A DNA stretch of 64,000 nt from positions 1-64,000 of the forward strand of contig JAEEJY010000010.1 in assembly GCA_016282155.1 (NCBI GenBank). Reading direction: 5' to 3'. The translations under genes and the position numbers were made by a program. This stretch comes from Caryophanales bacterium. Its GTDB lineage: Bacteria; Bacillota_I; Bacilli_A; RF39; UBA660. The notes under the pieces were generated by a model, which did no database searches, was not told the origin of the DNA, and was given only the letters and a program-made list of their open reading frames with translations. How positions within the stretch are numbered: position 1 is the first letter of the stretch; every line of letters begins with the position of its first letter. Below are positions 1 to 8,415 of this stretch, one piece after another.

Positions 1-1
1 T

Positions 2-1840
2 TCTTTTAGCATAAATGTATTCTCTTTGTTGATTAATAACATCATCATATTTTAATAATGATTTACGAATATCAAAGTTATTACCTTCTACTTGTTTTTG
101 AGCTGATTCAATTGATCTTGAAACAAACTTTAATCTAATTGACATATTTTCATCAGCACCAACACGAGCTAATATAGCTTTTGTTCTTTCTCCACCAAAA
201 CGAATCATTAAGTCATCTTCAAATGATACACAGAATTGACTCATACCTGGATCACCTTGACGACCAGAACGACCTCTTAATTGGTTATCAATACGTCTTG
301 ATTCATGTCTTTCAGTACCAATAACACATAAGCCACCTAAATCTCTTACTTCATCAGTTAATTTAATATCGGTACCACGACCAGCCATATTTGTAGCTAT
401 TGTTACTGATCCTTTTTCACCAGCTTTGGCAATTATTTCTGCTTCACGAGCATTATTCTTAGCATTTAATACTTCATGAGGAATATGTTCCTTTTTAAGC
501 ATTGAACTAATAAGCTCACTTGTTTCAACAGCAATAGTACCCACTAATACTGGTTGACCTTTTTCGTGTCTTTCTTTTATTTCATTAACAATAGCATTAT
601 ATTTACCTTTTTTAGTAGTAAAAATTAAATCATCATAATCTTTACGAGCTACTGGTTTATTTGTAGGAATAGTTATAACATACATGTTATAAATTTCTCT
701 AAATTCTTCTTCTTCTGTTTTAGCAGTACCTGTCATACCAGATATCTTCTTATACATTCTGAATAAATTTTGGAAAGTAATAGTTGCTAAAGTCTTAGTT
801 TCTTGTTGAATTTCTACTCCTTCTTTAGCTTCAATAGCTTGATGTAATCCATCTGAATATGCTCTACCGTGCATAAGTCTTCCTGTAAATGGATCAACTA
901 TTACTACTTTGCCATCTTCTACAACATAATCAAAGTCTTTTTTCATAGCAAAGTTTGCTCTTAAAGCTTGATTAATAAAATGTACTAAATTAGTATTGTT
1001 AACATCAAAAAGGTTATCTACATGGAAAGCAGCTTCTGCTTTTTTAACACCTTTATCATCTAAAGTAACAGTTTTTAATTTTTCATCATAGATATAACCA
1101 TCATTTTCTTTTAATGATTTAGCAAATCTATCTGTTTCTTTATAAAGATTTGCTGATACCATAGAACCACCAGATATAATAAGTGGAGTTCTAGCTTCGT
1201 CGATTAATACTGAGTCAACTTCATCAATAATAACAAAGTTAAGAGGTCTTTGGCATCTCTCTTCAGCTTTAACAACCATATTATCTCTTAAGTAATCAAA
1301 ACCAATTTCATTATTAGTTGAATACATAATATCGCAGTTATAAGCTTCTTTCTTCTCTGATGGAGTTAAATCACGATAGTTAACACCTACAGTTAATCCT
1401 AAGAAACGGTAAATATTACCCATCCAATTAGAATCACGTTCTGCTAGGTATTCATTAACTGTAATAATATGTACTCCTTCACCTGTTAAAGCATTTAAAT
1501 AAGCAGGCATTGTCGAAGTTAAAGTTTTACCTTCACCAGTACGCATTTCAGCAATATTACCATAATGAATAGCAAGACCACCTAAGATTTGTACATAGAA
1601 AGGTTTTTCCTTATTAACACGCCAAGATGCTTCTCTAACAGTTGCAAATGCTTCTACTAAAATATCTTCTAAAGTTTCACCATTTTGTAGTCTTTCCTTA
1701 AATTCTACAGTTTTGTTTTTTAAATCTTTATCAGATAATTTACTATATTCTTCTTCTAAAGCCATAATTTTATTGGCTTTTAGTTTAAATCCTTCTAATT
1801 CTTTATATTCATGATTAAAAATCTTCTTTAAAAAATTCAT
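2..1840 (-). CDS. secA: Protein translocase ATPase SecA (3' end beyond window)
   Basis: SecA is the motor ATPase that pushes preproteins through SecYEG at the membrane. I translated this open-ended frame directly: it starts [18 protein letters not shown] and has 613 codons before the window edge. Visible are the Walker A region MRTGEGKT, the DEAD-like IIDEVDSV, the preprotein crosslinking domain, and the second RecA fold with NMAGRGTDI and [11 protein letters not shown]. The C-terminal scaffold and any zinc-binding tail are cut off, so this is a partial gene, not a broken one. The start ATG at 1838-1840 follows a GAAAGGA-type ribosome site. hpf lies upstream in the same direction, as in many Bacillota (hpf-secA). 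Confidence 0.97.
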   Translation of the reverse strand, partial: MNFLKKIFNHEYKELEGFKLKANKIMALEEEYSKLSDKDLKNKTVEFKERLQNGETLEDILVEAFATVREASWRVNKEKPFYVQILGGLAIHYGNIAEMRTGEGKTLTSTMPAYLNALTGEGVHIITVNEYLAERDSNWMGNIYRFLGLTVGVNYRDLTPSEKKEAYNCDIMYSTNNEIGFDYLRDNMVVKAEERCQRPLNFVIIDEVDSVLIDEARTPLIISGGSMVSANLYKETDRFAKSLKENDGYIYDEKLKTVTLDDKGVKKAEAAFHVDNLFDVNNTNLVHFINQALRANFAMKKDFDYVVEDGKVVIVDPFTGRLMHGRAYSDGLHQAIEAKEGVEIQQETKTLATITFQNLFRMYKKISGMTGTAKTEEEEFREIYNMYVITIPTNKPVARKDYDDLIFTTKKGKYNAIVNEIKERHEKGQPVLVGTIAVETSELISSMLKKEHIPHEVLNAKNNAREAEIIAKAGEKGSVTIATNMAGRGTDIKLTDEVRDLGGLCVIGTERHESRRIDNQLRGRSGRQGDPGMSQFCVSFEDDLMIRFGGERTKAILARVGADENMSIRLKFVSRSIESAQKQVEGNNFDIRKSLLKYDDVINQQREYIYAKR

Positions 1841-1910
1841 CAAATCATTCCTTTCATCATGCAACTATTATTTTATCAAAAAAGTTTTTAAAATAATAGT
1901 ATTTTTAAAG

Positions 1911-1930
1911 AAAAAAGAGGCATAGCCTCT
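1911..1930 (-). terminator. Rho-independent terminator after hpf
   Basis: Six-base-pair stem AGAGGC/GCCTCT with a 3-base loop, followed on the minus strand by a run of T. It overlaps the hpf stop codon and separates hpf from secA. Confidence 0.8.
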
Positions 1931-2456
1931 ATTTTGCATCAATTATTCCGTAGTTACCATCTTTTCTCTTGTATACTACGCTAATATTATGTGTTTTGGA
2001 GTTTTTAAATATAAAGAAATCATGGCTAAGCAACTCCATTTGTAGAACTGCTTCATCCTCACTCATTGGTTTAGTTTCTAATTTCTTACGTTTAATAATT
2101 GAATTTTTATTATCTTCATCAGATTCAATATCCAAGTTAAATTCATCAAATGCTTTTTTAACTTTCTTAACTTGCATCTTTGTCTTATTCTTTCTAATTT
2201 GTCTTTCTAGTTTATCAACTACTAAATCAATAGATGCATATAAATCCTTTTGTGAAACTTCTGCTCTTAAAGTAAACTTCATCGCAATAATTGTTACTTC
2301 TACAGTTTGCTCAGTTCCCTTAACCTTAATTGTTACACGAGCTCTTATATCGTCTGGATTATTAAAGTATTTATCTAACTTACTTACCTTTTCAACGATA
2401 TAGTCTTTGATTGGTTTTGTAACCTCAATCTTTTGTCCCCTAATAATAAATCTCAA
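1929..2456 (-). CDS. hpf: Ribosome hibernation-promoting factor, long form
   Basis: Long-form HPF (175 aa) binds the 30S subunit and, through its C-terminal domain, dimerises 70S ribosomes into inactive 100S particles. The N-terminal S30AE/YfiA fold covers about residues 1-100 (MRFIIRGQKIEVTKPIKDYI...); after a charged linker the conserved C-terminal dimerisation segment ends YKRKDGNYGIIDAK. The start codon is TTG at 2454-2456: an AGGAGG site lies 8 bases upstream, and the only nearby ATG runs into a stop after two codons. A TATAAT box lies upstream at 2497-2502. Position before secA is the usual Bacillota arrangement. Confidence 0.95.
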   Translation of the reverse strand: MRFIIRGQKIEVTKPIKDYIVEKVSKLDKYFNNPDDIRARVTIKVKGTEQTVEVTIIAMKFTLRAEVSQKDLYASIDLVVDKLERQIRKNKTKMQVKKVKKAFDEFNLDIESDEDNKNSIIKRKKLETKPMSEDEAVLQMELLSHDFFIFKNSKTHNISVVYKRKDGNYGIIDAK

Positions 2457-2496
2457 ATTATCATCCTCCTATGTAAGACCATTATCTTACATATTC

Positions 2497-2502
2497 ATTA
2501 TA
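2497..2502 (-). promoter_or_regulatory. -10 element of the hpf promoter
   Basis: TATAAT on the minus strand about 40 bases before the TTG start, directly downstream of the terminator of the preceding gene. No good -35 match is visible. Confidence 0.55.
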
Positions 2503-2507
2503 ACACA

Positions 2508-2534
2508 AAAGACTACTTTTGGAAAGTAGTCTTT
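2508..2534 (-). terminator. Terminator of the 2533-3174 gene
   Basis: Perfect 12-bp stem AAAGACTACTTT/AAAGTAGTCTTT with a 3-base loop and a T-rich flank on the minus strand. Confidence 0.85.
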
Positions 2535-3174
2535 ATTCGTCTTTATGTATGTACCAATCAAAGAAACTATCGTAAATTTTTTGAGCTTTTTCTTTATTTT
2601 CCTCTGATTTTTTACCAGCTTCATCTTGAATTTGATTGCTTATTCCTTTATAACTATCACGAATAGAAGTAAAGAATTCAGCATTTTTATTAGCTTGATC
2701 TATATTTAGTTCTAGAAAATCTTCTAACTTATCATAAGAATATTCATTATCAGTTTCAATGTCTTTCTTATAATCAGCGATTACTTTATTTACTTTGTCA
2801 TCTATTGTACGAACTTTTTTCTTAAGAATATTTTTGTCTGCACGTATTAAAGTATTATATTTAACGTCTTTAATTTCTTTACCATAATAGATAAAATCAT
2901 ACATTATAGCAACTTCTTTTTGTGCATATTCTTTTAATTCATCTAAATTTTTATCTTCAATATATTTATTGATTTTATCTTCGACATTATTCATATATTC
3001 AAGAACAATATCTCTTCGCTTATTAGATAATTCAACTGCCTCTTTTTGGGCTTTTTCTCTATTACGTTCTTGTATTTTCTTTCCTACAAAAAGACCTAAT
3101 CCTATAAGACATAGAAACGCTAATATAATTAATATTATTTTTGTTATTTTACTCATTTTCCCCATTTTTATCAC
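2533..3174 (-). CDS. Membrane-anchored protein of unknown function
   Basis: A 213-aa protein I do not recognise. Residues about 9-28 (ITKIILIILAFLCLIGLGLF) form one hydrophobic segment, followed by a basic stretch and a long, highly charged, probably alpha-helical or coiled-coil region rich in Lys, Glu and Asp. This suggests a signal-anchored protein with an extracytoplasmic helical domain. It overlaps the end of the upstream SGNH hydrolase gene by 4 bases (ATGA), so the two are probably made together in the same compartment. No catalytic motif is visible. Confidence 0.75.
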   Translation of the reverse strand: MIKMGKMSKITKIILIILAFLCLIGLGLFVGKKIQERNREKAQKEAVELSNKRRDIVLEYMNNVEDKINKYIEDKNLDELKEYAQKEVAIMYDFIYYGKEIKDVKYNTLIRADKNILKKKVRTIDDKVNKVIADYKKDIETDNEYSYDKLEDFLELNIDQANKNAEFFTSIRDSYKGISNQIQDEAGKKSEENKEKAQKIYDSFFDWYIHKDE

Positions 3175-4403
3175 TTCCTTTTATAAATATGATTCTTAAA
3201 GTAATCTAAAGCAACTTTATTACCTGTTTGTGATAGGTGAACTCCTGGAGTTGCTTTCTCATTTCTTCCATATTCACTCTTTAATGTACCATTACTATTT
3301 TTTAATACTTCACTAGTATTTAAGAATGGAACATTTAACTTATTACATAATTCTAATAATCTAAAATTCATCTTATTAATTTTATCATTATTTAATTTTT
3401 TATTACCTGTATCATAACTTATATCTACAGGGAATATAGACTGAACTATTAATTCAGTATTAGGACTTTTTTCTTTTATTTGTTTTAATAATTCTTCATA
3501 CTTAGTTATGAAATAATCTATTTCCATAGTTGCTACACTATTTGTACCTAAAGATAATAAAATTCTTTTTGGTTTTTTACTAGCTATAGCTTCTACTAAA
3601 GTCATATTTGAAGCTTGATGATTTATATATATCTTTTGTGTAAATACTGTTTCTAGGTTTACTCCTTCTTTATGCCAAAGTTGGGTACCTGGAATACATT
3701 TATTCATTACATAATATAAAGCAGTTGAATCACCAGCAAATATTGTTTCATTAACATAAGTACTATCAGCTACTTCTGTTTCTTTTAAAATAGCATCATC
3801 ATAGAAACCTTTTAAACTAAAATCTTTAACACTCATTGTAAGAGGTGATGTTTTAGTAACAGTTACTTTTCTTTTAGCTATTCCTTTATTACCAGCTTTA
3901 TCCGTAACAGTATATTTAAGAGTATATACTCCTTCTTTATTAACATCTACTGTTCCTTCTGTTTTAACACTACTAGTAACATCTTTATCTACATTATCAA
4001 TTGCTGTATAGCCTGGTTCTTCAAACTTAGTACCTAGAACTACCATCATACTATCTCCTGATTTTAATGTTATTACAGGAGCAGCAATATCAGCTATTGT
4101 AACTTCTTTAGTAGCTTTATAAGTTCTTTTACCATCATTATATTCAAATGTAACGGTATAAGTACCCATCTTATCTTTATTAACATTATTTGTTACTTTA
4201 ACTTTACTTGTAACATCTTCTTTATCAAAGGTTGCTTTAAAGTTATCATAATATCCTTCACCTATATTATAGGTAAGTGTCTTTTGATCAATTATTAATT
4301 TTTTATGCGTTATTAATTTATATATACCAAATATAATTAATACAAGTACAACTAGTACTGGGATTAATCTCTTTAGTTTTAGTTTTTTTCTTCTTCTAGC
4401 CAT
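3171..4403 (-). CDS. Membrane-anchored Ig-like / SGNH hydrolase-like protein
   Basis: 410 aa with three parts: a signal anchor (about residues 12-32), a DUF5011-type bacterial Ig-like domain (about 105-183, containing APVITL and GVYTLKYTVTDKAGN), and a C-terminal SGNH/GDSL-hydrolase fold (about 215-408). The nucleophile block is AGDSTALY (Ser226), block III is SLGTNS (286-288) and the histidine block is GVHLS (His389). The Asp normally three residues before this His is a Pro here, so activity is uncertain. Family members deacylate or acylate sugars and cell-wall polymers. It is coupled by a TAATG overlap to the upstream prepilin gene, suggesting a shared surface role. Confidence 0.8.
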   Translation of the reverse strand: MARRRKKLKLKRLIPVLVVLVLIIFGIYKLITHKKLIIDQKTLTYNIGEGYYDNFKATFDKEDVTSKVKVTNNVNKDKMGTYTVTFEYNDGKRTYKATKEVTIADIAAPVITLKSGDSMMVVLGTKFEEPGYTAIDNVDKDVTSSVKTEGTVDVNKEGVYTLKYTVTDKAGNKGIAKRKVTVTKTSPLTMSVKDFSLKGFYDDAILKETEVADSTYVNETIFAGDSTALYYVMNKCIPGTQLWHKEGVNLETVFTQKIYINHQASNMTLVEAIASKKPKRILLSLGTNSVATMEIDYFITKYEELLKQIKEKSPNTELIVQSIFPVDISYDTGNKKLNNDKINKMNFRLLELCNKLNVPFLNTSEVLKNSNGTLKSEYGRNEKATPGVHLSQTGNKVALDYFKNHIYKRK

Positions 4404-5092
4404 TAACTATTAACGTTTACGGAAAATCTAGTTGTTAAATTAAATAAATCATCTGTTACTACTAGATATCCTCGATCATTGAAACTAGGATAAGCGAAAT
4501 CCATAGTTACATTATTTCCATCAATAACGCACACATTATTTTTAATTCTACCTATTTTTAAATCAGTATTGTAACCTTTATAAGCACAATATGTTTTAGA
4601 TAGAATTTGAACTTTATAATTAAGTTCTTCATTATATTCGATAATACCAAAACTATTTTCTAGATTACCACTCGTTGGAACTGGTAAATTCATATATTCA
4701 TTATTTTTGCCATATATTTTACTACCAACTTTATCTAAAGTTAGGCCATCAATATCGTATTTGTAGTCTGCTTGCTCATCATAAACCACAGTATCATCAC
4801 TGTTCTCTTCATCATAGCTATAGTACTCTGGATCGTAGAATTGTTCACAATATTTACATTCACTATTATTAACAACATTATCTCCTATATAAGTATATAT
4901 TCTTGGAACTTTATAATTATCTGCTTCCATATTATTCTTAGCAGCTTTAATTATTCCTTTTACTGAAGTTTCATAAGTTTTAAGTTTATTTCTTTCCAGT
5001 AAACGAGTTGTTGCTGGTATAGATACTAATGTTACTAAAGCAAGTATTGCTAGTACAGCAAGTATCTCAACTAGCGTAAATCCTTGTTTCAT
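4403..5092 (-). CDS. Prepilin-like protein (type II pseudopilin/type IV pilin N-terminus)
   Basis: 229 aa from the ATG at 5090-5092; longer upstream readings lack a ribosome site, whereas AGGTGATA lies directly before this ATG. The N-terminus MKQGFTLVEILAVLAILAL is a class III prepilin signal: cleavage after Gly by a PilD/ComC-type peptidase, then a methylated Phe and an E5-containing hydrophobic helix. The C-terminal domain contains paired cysteines (CKYC) and acidic stretches and is not a family I recognise. No pilus assembly ATPase, platform protein or prepilin peptidase is in the window. It heads a three-gene overlapping set with the SGNH protein and the 2533-3174 protein. Confidence 0.85.
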   Translation of the reverse strand: MKQGFTLVEILAVLAILALVTLVSIPATTRLLERNKLKTYETSVKGIIKAAKNNMEADNYKVPRIYTYIGDNVVNNSECKYCEQFYDPEYYSYDEENSDDTVVYDEQADYKYDIDGLTLDKVGSKIYGKNNEYMNLPVPTSGNLENSFGIIEYNEELNYKVQILSKTYCAYKGYNTDLKIGRIKNNVCVIDGNNVTMDFAYPSFNDRGYLVVTDDLFNLTTRFSVNVNS

Positions 5093-5190
5093 ATTATCAC
5101 CTATTTTAATTATATACCAATACCGCATTATTATCAACAATTATCTTGCTAATTTCTTACTATAGTGTTAAAATATATTTAGGTGATATT

Positions 5191-5523
5191 ATGAAAAAAA
5201 ACAAAGAAGAAGCAATTAAGTTAATAACTAAGAAAATTAAAAATGATTCATACCTTACTTATGATGAAATATCTTTAATTACTGGTTATCATACAAAATA
5301 TCTTTTTAAGTTAAAAAATGATATTTTAAATGGAACAATATCACTAACTCATGGAAATAAAAATAAAACTCCACATAATGCAATGAGTGAAGAAGAAAAA
5401 GAGAAGATTAGACAATTATATGCGAGATCTTCGGCTAGTATTAGAAAGTTTGCTAAATTTTATGGCAAACATAGTTATTCATGCATTTATAATTTAGTTC
5501 ATGATATCGAAAAGAAAAAATAA
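5191..5523 (+). CDS. Small helix-turn-helix protein, transposase-N-terminus-like
   Basis: 110 aa from ATG 5191 (AGGTGATATT lies directly upstream; a longer frame exists but has no ribosome site). The sequence EAIKLITKKIKNDSYLTYDEISLITGYHTKYLFKLKND looks like a DNA-binding helix-turn-helix, and a second short helical motif follows (RKFAKFYGKHSYSCIYNLVHDI). It resembles the DNA-binding part of some insertion-sequence transposases, but no catalytic domain or inverted repeats are present. Divergent from the prepilin gene, 98 bases apart, so it could be a regulator of that cluster or a relic. Function unknown. Confidence 0.6.
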   Translation: MKKNKEEAIKLITKKIKNDSYLTYDEISLITGYHTKYLFKLKNDILNGTISLTHGNKNKTPHNAMSEEEKEKIRQLYARSSASIRKFAKFYGKHSYSCIYNLVHDIEKKK

Positions 5524-5536
5524 TTTTTCTTTTTTT
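5511..5536 (+). terminator. Terminator after the small HTH gene
   Basis: Stem AAAGAAAAA/TTTTTCTTT with a 4-base loop and a following T run, overlapping the stop codon. Confidence 0.65.
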
Positions 5537-5554
5537 AAATAGAAAAGGTGTAAT

Positions 5555-7177
5555 ATGAAGAAAAAAAATAGTTTTGTTAAAGACTCCTTTATTTCTATTG
5601 CTGGTGTTGTTGCATGTAAAATTATAGGTTTACTATATGTAATACCATTCTATGCAATGATTTCAACAAGTGGAGGAGCTTTATATAGTTATGCATATTC
5701 AATATATGCTTTATTCTTAAGTTTATCAACGAGTGGTATTCCAGCTGCACTAAGTAAAATAATAAGCGAATATAATACTTTAGGTTATAATCATACAAAA
5801 GTAAAAGTTTACAAATTAGGGTTATATCTAATTACAAGTTTAGGAATACTTGCATTTATTGCAATGATGGTATTTGCTGAACCTTTAGCCTATATGCTTA
5901 TCGGTAATATGGAAGGTGGAAATACCATTGCTGATATCGCTTTAGTAGTAAGAATTATATCGTCTGCTTTATTAATTGTTCCTCTACTTAGTGTTACTAA
6001 GGGATATTTCCAAGGACAAAAACATTTCAAAGCAGCATCACTTGCTAATGTAGTTGAACAATTAGCTCGTGTAGCATTCCTATTACTTGGATGTTATTTA
6101 ATCTTATATAAATTTAATTTAGCTGAAAAATATGCAATTGGAGCAGCAGTATTCTCTGCTACTATTGGAGCTATTGTAGCTTATATCTACTTATTTGTTA
6201 AAATGAAAACTAACAAAAAAGAATTTGGTATAAATAATGAAGAAGCTAAAAAAGAAGAAGTAAAATATACTAACAAATATTTAATTAAACAAATTATCAA
6301 TGTAGCTGTTCCTTTTATAATTATTGATTTATTAAAAGCAGCTTATGGTATGGTAGATGCTCTTACCGTAATACGTGGTATGACTAGCTTAGGATATTCA
6401 GCTGATGTATCCGAACTTGCCTTAAGTACATTTGCTACATGGGGAGCCAAACTTACAATGATAGTTATATCAATATCTGTAGGTTTAACAATTAGTTTGA
6501 TTCCTAATATCGCAGCCGATAATATAAAAGGTGAACATGATAGAGTTAATCATAAAATTAATTTATCTATTCTAGCTATTATCTTTATTACTTTACCTAT
6601 GTGTATAGGTATATCATTCTTAGGACAACCAATATGGATTATGTTCTATAAATATAATGAAATTAGTATTGATATTTTTAAATTCTTTATCTTTACAGCC
6701 GGAAGTTTTGCTATATATTCGGTAATTATCAATATAGCGCAAACACTTAACCATACTAAACAAGTACTAATTACATTATCAGCAGCATTTATACTTAATT
6801 TAATTGGTAATATTCCATTTATGTATTTATGTCATTATATGGGTATTCCTGCATATCATGGTGCTATTATATGTACGTTGATTACTGAATTAGGTCCTGC
6901 TTTATACTTATTATTATATTTAAAGAAAACCCATAATCTTAAATTTAAAGAGCTTACAATTAATACTATTAAAACAGTAATATGTAATATAATTATGTTT
7001 GCTTCTTTATATTTATTCAGTTATGTTTATCCAATAACTGCTCATACAAGAAAAGGAGCAATTATTGAAATTGGTTTATATATGATAATTGGTATTATTG
7101 TATATGCAGTTGCAAGTTACTTACTTGGACTTATTAAAGAAATTTTAGGAGAGAGAATAAAAAAGATAGGTTTATAA
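5555..7177 (+). CDS. MOP-superfamily flippase, MurJ/YtgP-SpoVB family
   Basis: 540 aa, polytopic, with about 14 hydrophobic segments. It matches the polysaccharide-biosynthesis/MurJ branch of the MOP flippases (KDSFISIAGVVACKIIGLLYVIPFY at the N-terminus; VTKGYFQGQKHFKAASLANVVEQLARV in the middle). The length equals that of YtgP (MurJ) and SpoVB of Bacillus. The likely role is flipping lipid II across the membrane for peptidoglycan synthesis. I cannot tell from sequence whether this is the essential MurJ or a SpoVB-like paralogue. It has an AAAGGTG ribosome site 8 bases upstream and its own bidirectional terminator. Confidence 0.88.
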   Translation: MKKKNSFVKDSFISIAGVVACKIIGLLYVIPFYAMISTSGGALYSYAYSIYALFLSLSTSGIPAALSKIISEYNTLGYNHTKVKVYKLGLYLITSLGILAFIAMMVFAEPLAYMLIGNMEGGNTIADIALVVRIISSALLIVPLLSVTKGYFQGQKHFKAASLANVVEQLARVAFLLLGCYLILYKFNLAEKYAIGAAVFSATIGAIVAYIYLFVKMKTNKKEFGINNEEAKKEEVKYTNKYLIKQIINVAVPFIIIDLLKAAYGMVDALTVIRGMTSLGYSADVSELALSTFATWGAKLTMIVISISVGLTISLIPNIAADNIKGEHDRVNHKINLSILAIIFITLPMCIGISFLGQPIWIMFYKYNEISIDIFKFFIFTAGSFAIYSVIINIAQTLNHTKQVLITLSAAFILNLIGNIPFMYLCHYMGIPAYHGAIICTLITELGPALYLLLYLKKTHNLKFKELTINTIKTVICNIIMFASLYLFSYVYPITAHTRKGAIIEIGLYMIIGIIVYAVASYLLGLIKEILGERIKKIGL

Positions 7178-7190
7178 CCTATCTTTTTTT
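7161..7190. terminator. Bidirectional terminator between converging genes
   Basis: 12-bp perfect stem AAAAGATAGGTT/AACCTATCTTTT, loop TAT, with T runs in both directions. It serves the flippase gene and the ATP-grasp gene that ends at 7189. Confidence 0.88.
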
Positions 7191-8415
7191 ACCACTGATT
7201 ATTTTTATATTTCTTAGTATAGTTAATATCTCTTGCTTTTAACCATAATTTTCTTTTAAGATTTTTATCTTTCTTATAATGAAGAGGTCTTACAAATTTA
7301 TGAGCTTTAATAAGTTCTTTTATTATTTTCTTTAACTTATCATTTTCTACATACTTATAAATTACATTCTTAGGAACAAATGATAAAACCATTTCTTCTT
7401 TAATAAATTTAAATTTAAGTTTCTTATTATAAATAATATCATCTACTAAATATTTAGCTAAATTATAGCCGCAAGCAGTTAAATAATAACTACTTCTTGC
7501 TTGTCTTGGATTAACTTCAAATACTTTAAATTTACCATCACGAACATCATATTTTAAATCAAATTCAGCAAATCCTTGATACTTAATATCTTCTAAGAAT
7601 TTAATTAATCTATCTTTAATGATATCTGTGTTATTAAATTCATTATAACCATTTACTAAAACAGTACAATTACCAATACCCGTAGGTGTATGTTCTTGAA
7701 GACCTATTTGGGCAAAGCTCATAAGTTTAGCTTTATGATCTTTACCTACATAGAATATCGAATCAAAAAGCATACTATCATTGCCAGGAATAAATTCCTG
7801 AATAATTAATTTATCATCATATCCAGAATCTTCAATAGTCTTAATAACACTCTCTAACTCTTTTTTATTTTTTAACTTATATACCTTCGCTTGATTTTCA
7901 AACTCATGGAAATGATATTTAACACCATCGCCCGGTTTTAAAATAAGTGGATACATAAAATCTTTTAATTCTTTAAGACTCTTAGTCTTTTTACATTCGT
8001 AAATAAATGTTTTAGGAATATCAATATCATAATCTTTAACAAATTCATAGAACTTATCTTTCACTAAAAGATTATCAATAATTTTTAAACTAGGATAATT
8101 AAAAATATAATACTTTTCTAATAATCTTTTATTTTCTACTATTAAACGAACATAATGATCATTAGAACCTATTAAAATTATATTTTCACCTTGATGGGCT
8201 TTACCATAATCTTCAAGAACTTTACGGAAGCATTTAGTTTCCCATAAATCTTTATGATATTCAATATCAACAATATCACTTAATCTTGTAAAGTTCATTG
8301 GACTTTTACCAATTAAATGAGCATTTATGTTGTAAGCTTCATGAAAGTTTCTTGCCATATAGTAGGCATTTATATCTGTACCTAAAATAACAACTTTAAA
8401 TTCTTTTTTACTCAT
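7189..8415 (-). CDS. ATP-grasp ligase, D-aspartate-ligase-like
   Basis: 408 aa. ATP-grasp enzymes couple a carboxylate to an amine through an acyl-phosphate. Visible are an N-terminal Rossmann-like preATP-grasp part (VVILGTDINAYYMARNF), the ATP-binding PLILKPGDGVKY (Lys160) and the metal-binding VFEVNPRQARSSY (Glu300, Asn302). The opening and the final motif resemble the D-aspartate ligases that attach D-Asp to the peptidoglycan stem Lys in enterococci and lactococci (family knowledge; substrate here is inferred). It overlaps the alanine racemase-family gene by 8 bases, implying that the racemase supplies its D-amino acid. No signal peptide; cytoplasmic. Confidence 0.78.
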   Translation of the reverse strand: MSKKEFKVVILGTDINAYYMARNFHEAYNINAHLIGKSPMNFTRLSDIVDIEYHKDLWETKCFRKVLEDYGKAHQGENIILIGSNDHYVRLIVENKRLLEKYYIFNYPSLKIIDNLLVKDKFYEFVKDYDIDIPKTFIYECKKTKSLKELKDFMYPLILKPGDGVKYHFHEFENQAKVYKLKNKKELESVIKTIEDSGYDDKLIIQEFIPGNDSMLFDSIFYVGKDHKAKLMSFAQIGLQEHTPTGIGNCTVLVNGYNEFNNTDIIKDRLIKFLEDIKYQGFAEFDLKYDVRDGKFKVFEVNPRQARSSYYLTACGYNLAKYLVDDIIYNKKLKFKFIKEEMVLSFVPKNVIYKYVENDKLKKIIKELIKAHKFVRPLHYKKDKNLKRKLWLKARDINYTKKYKNNQW

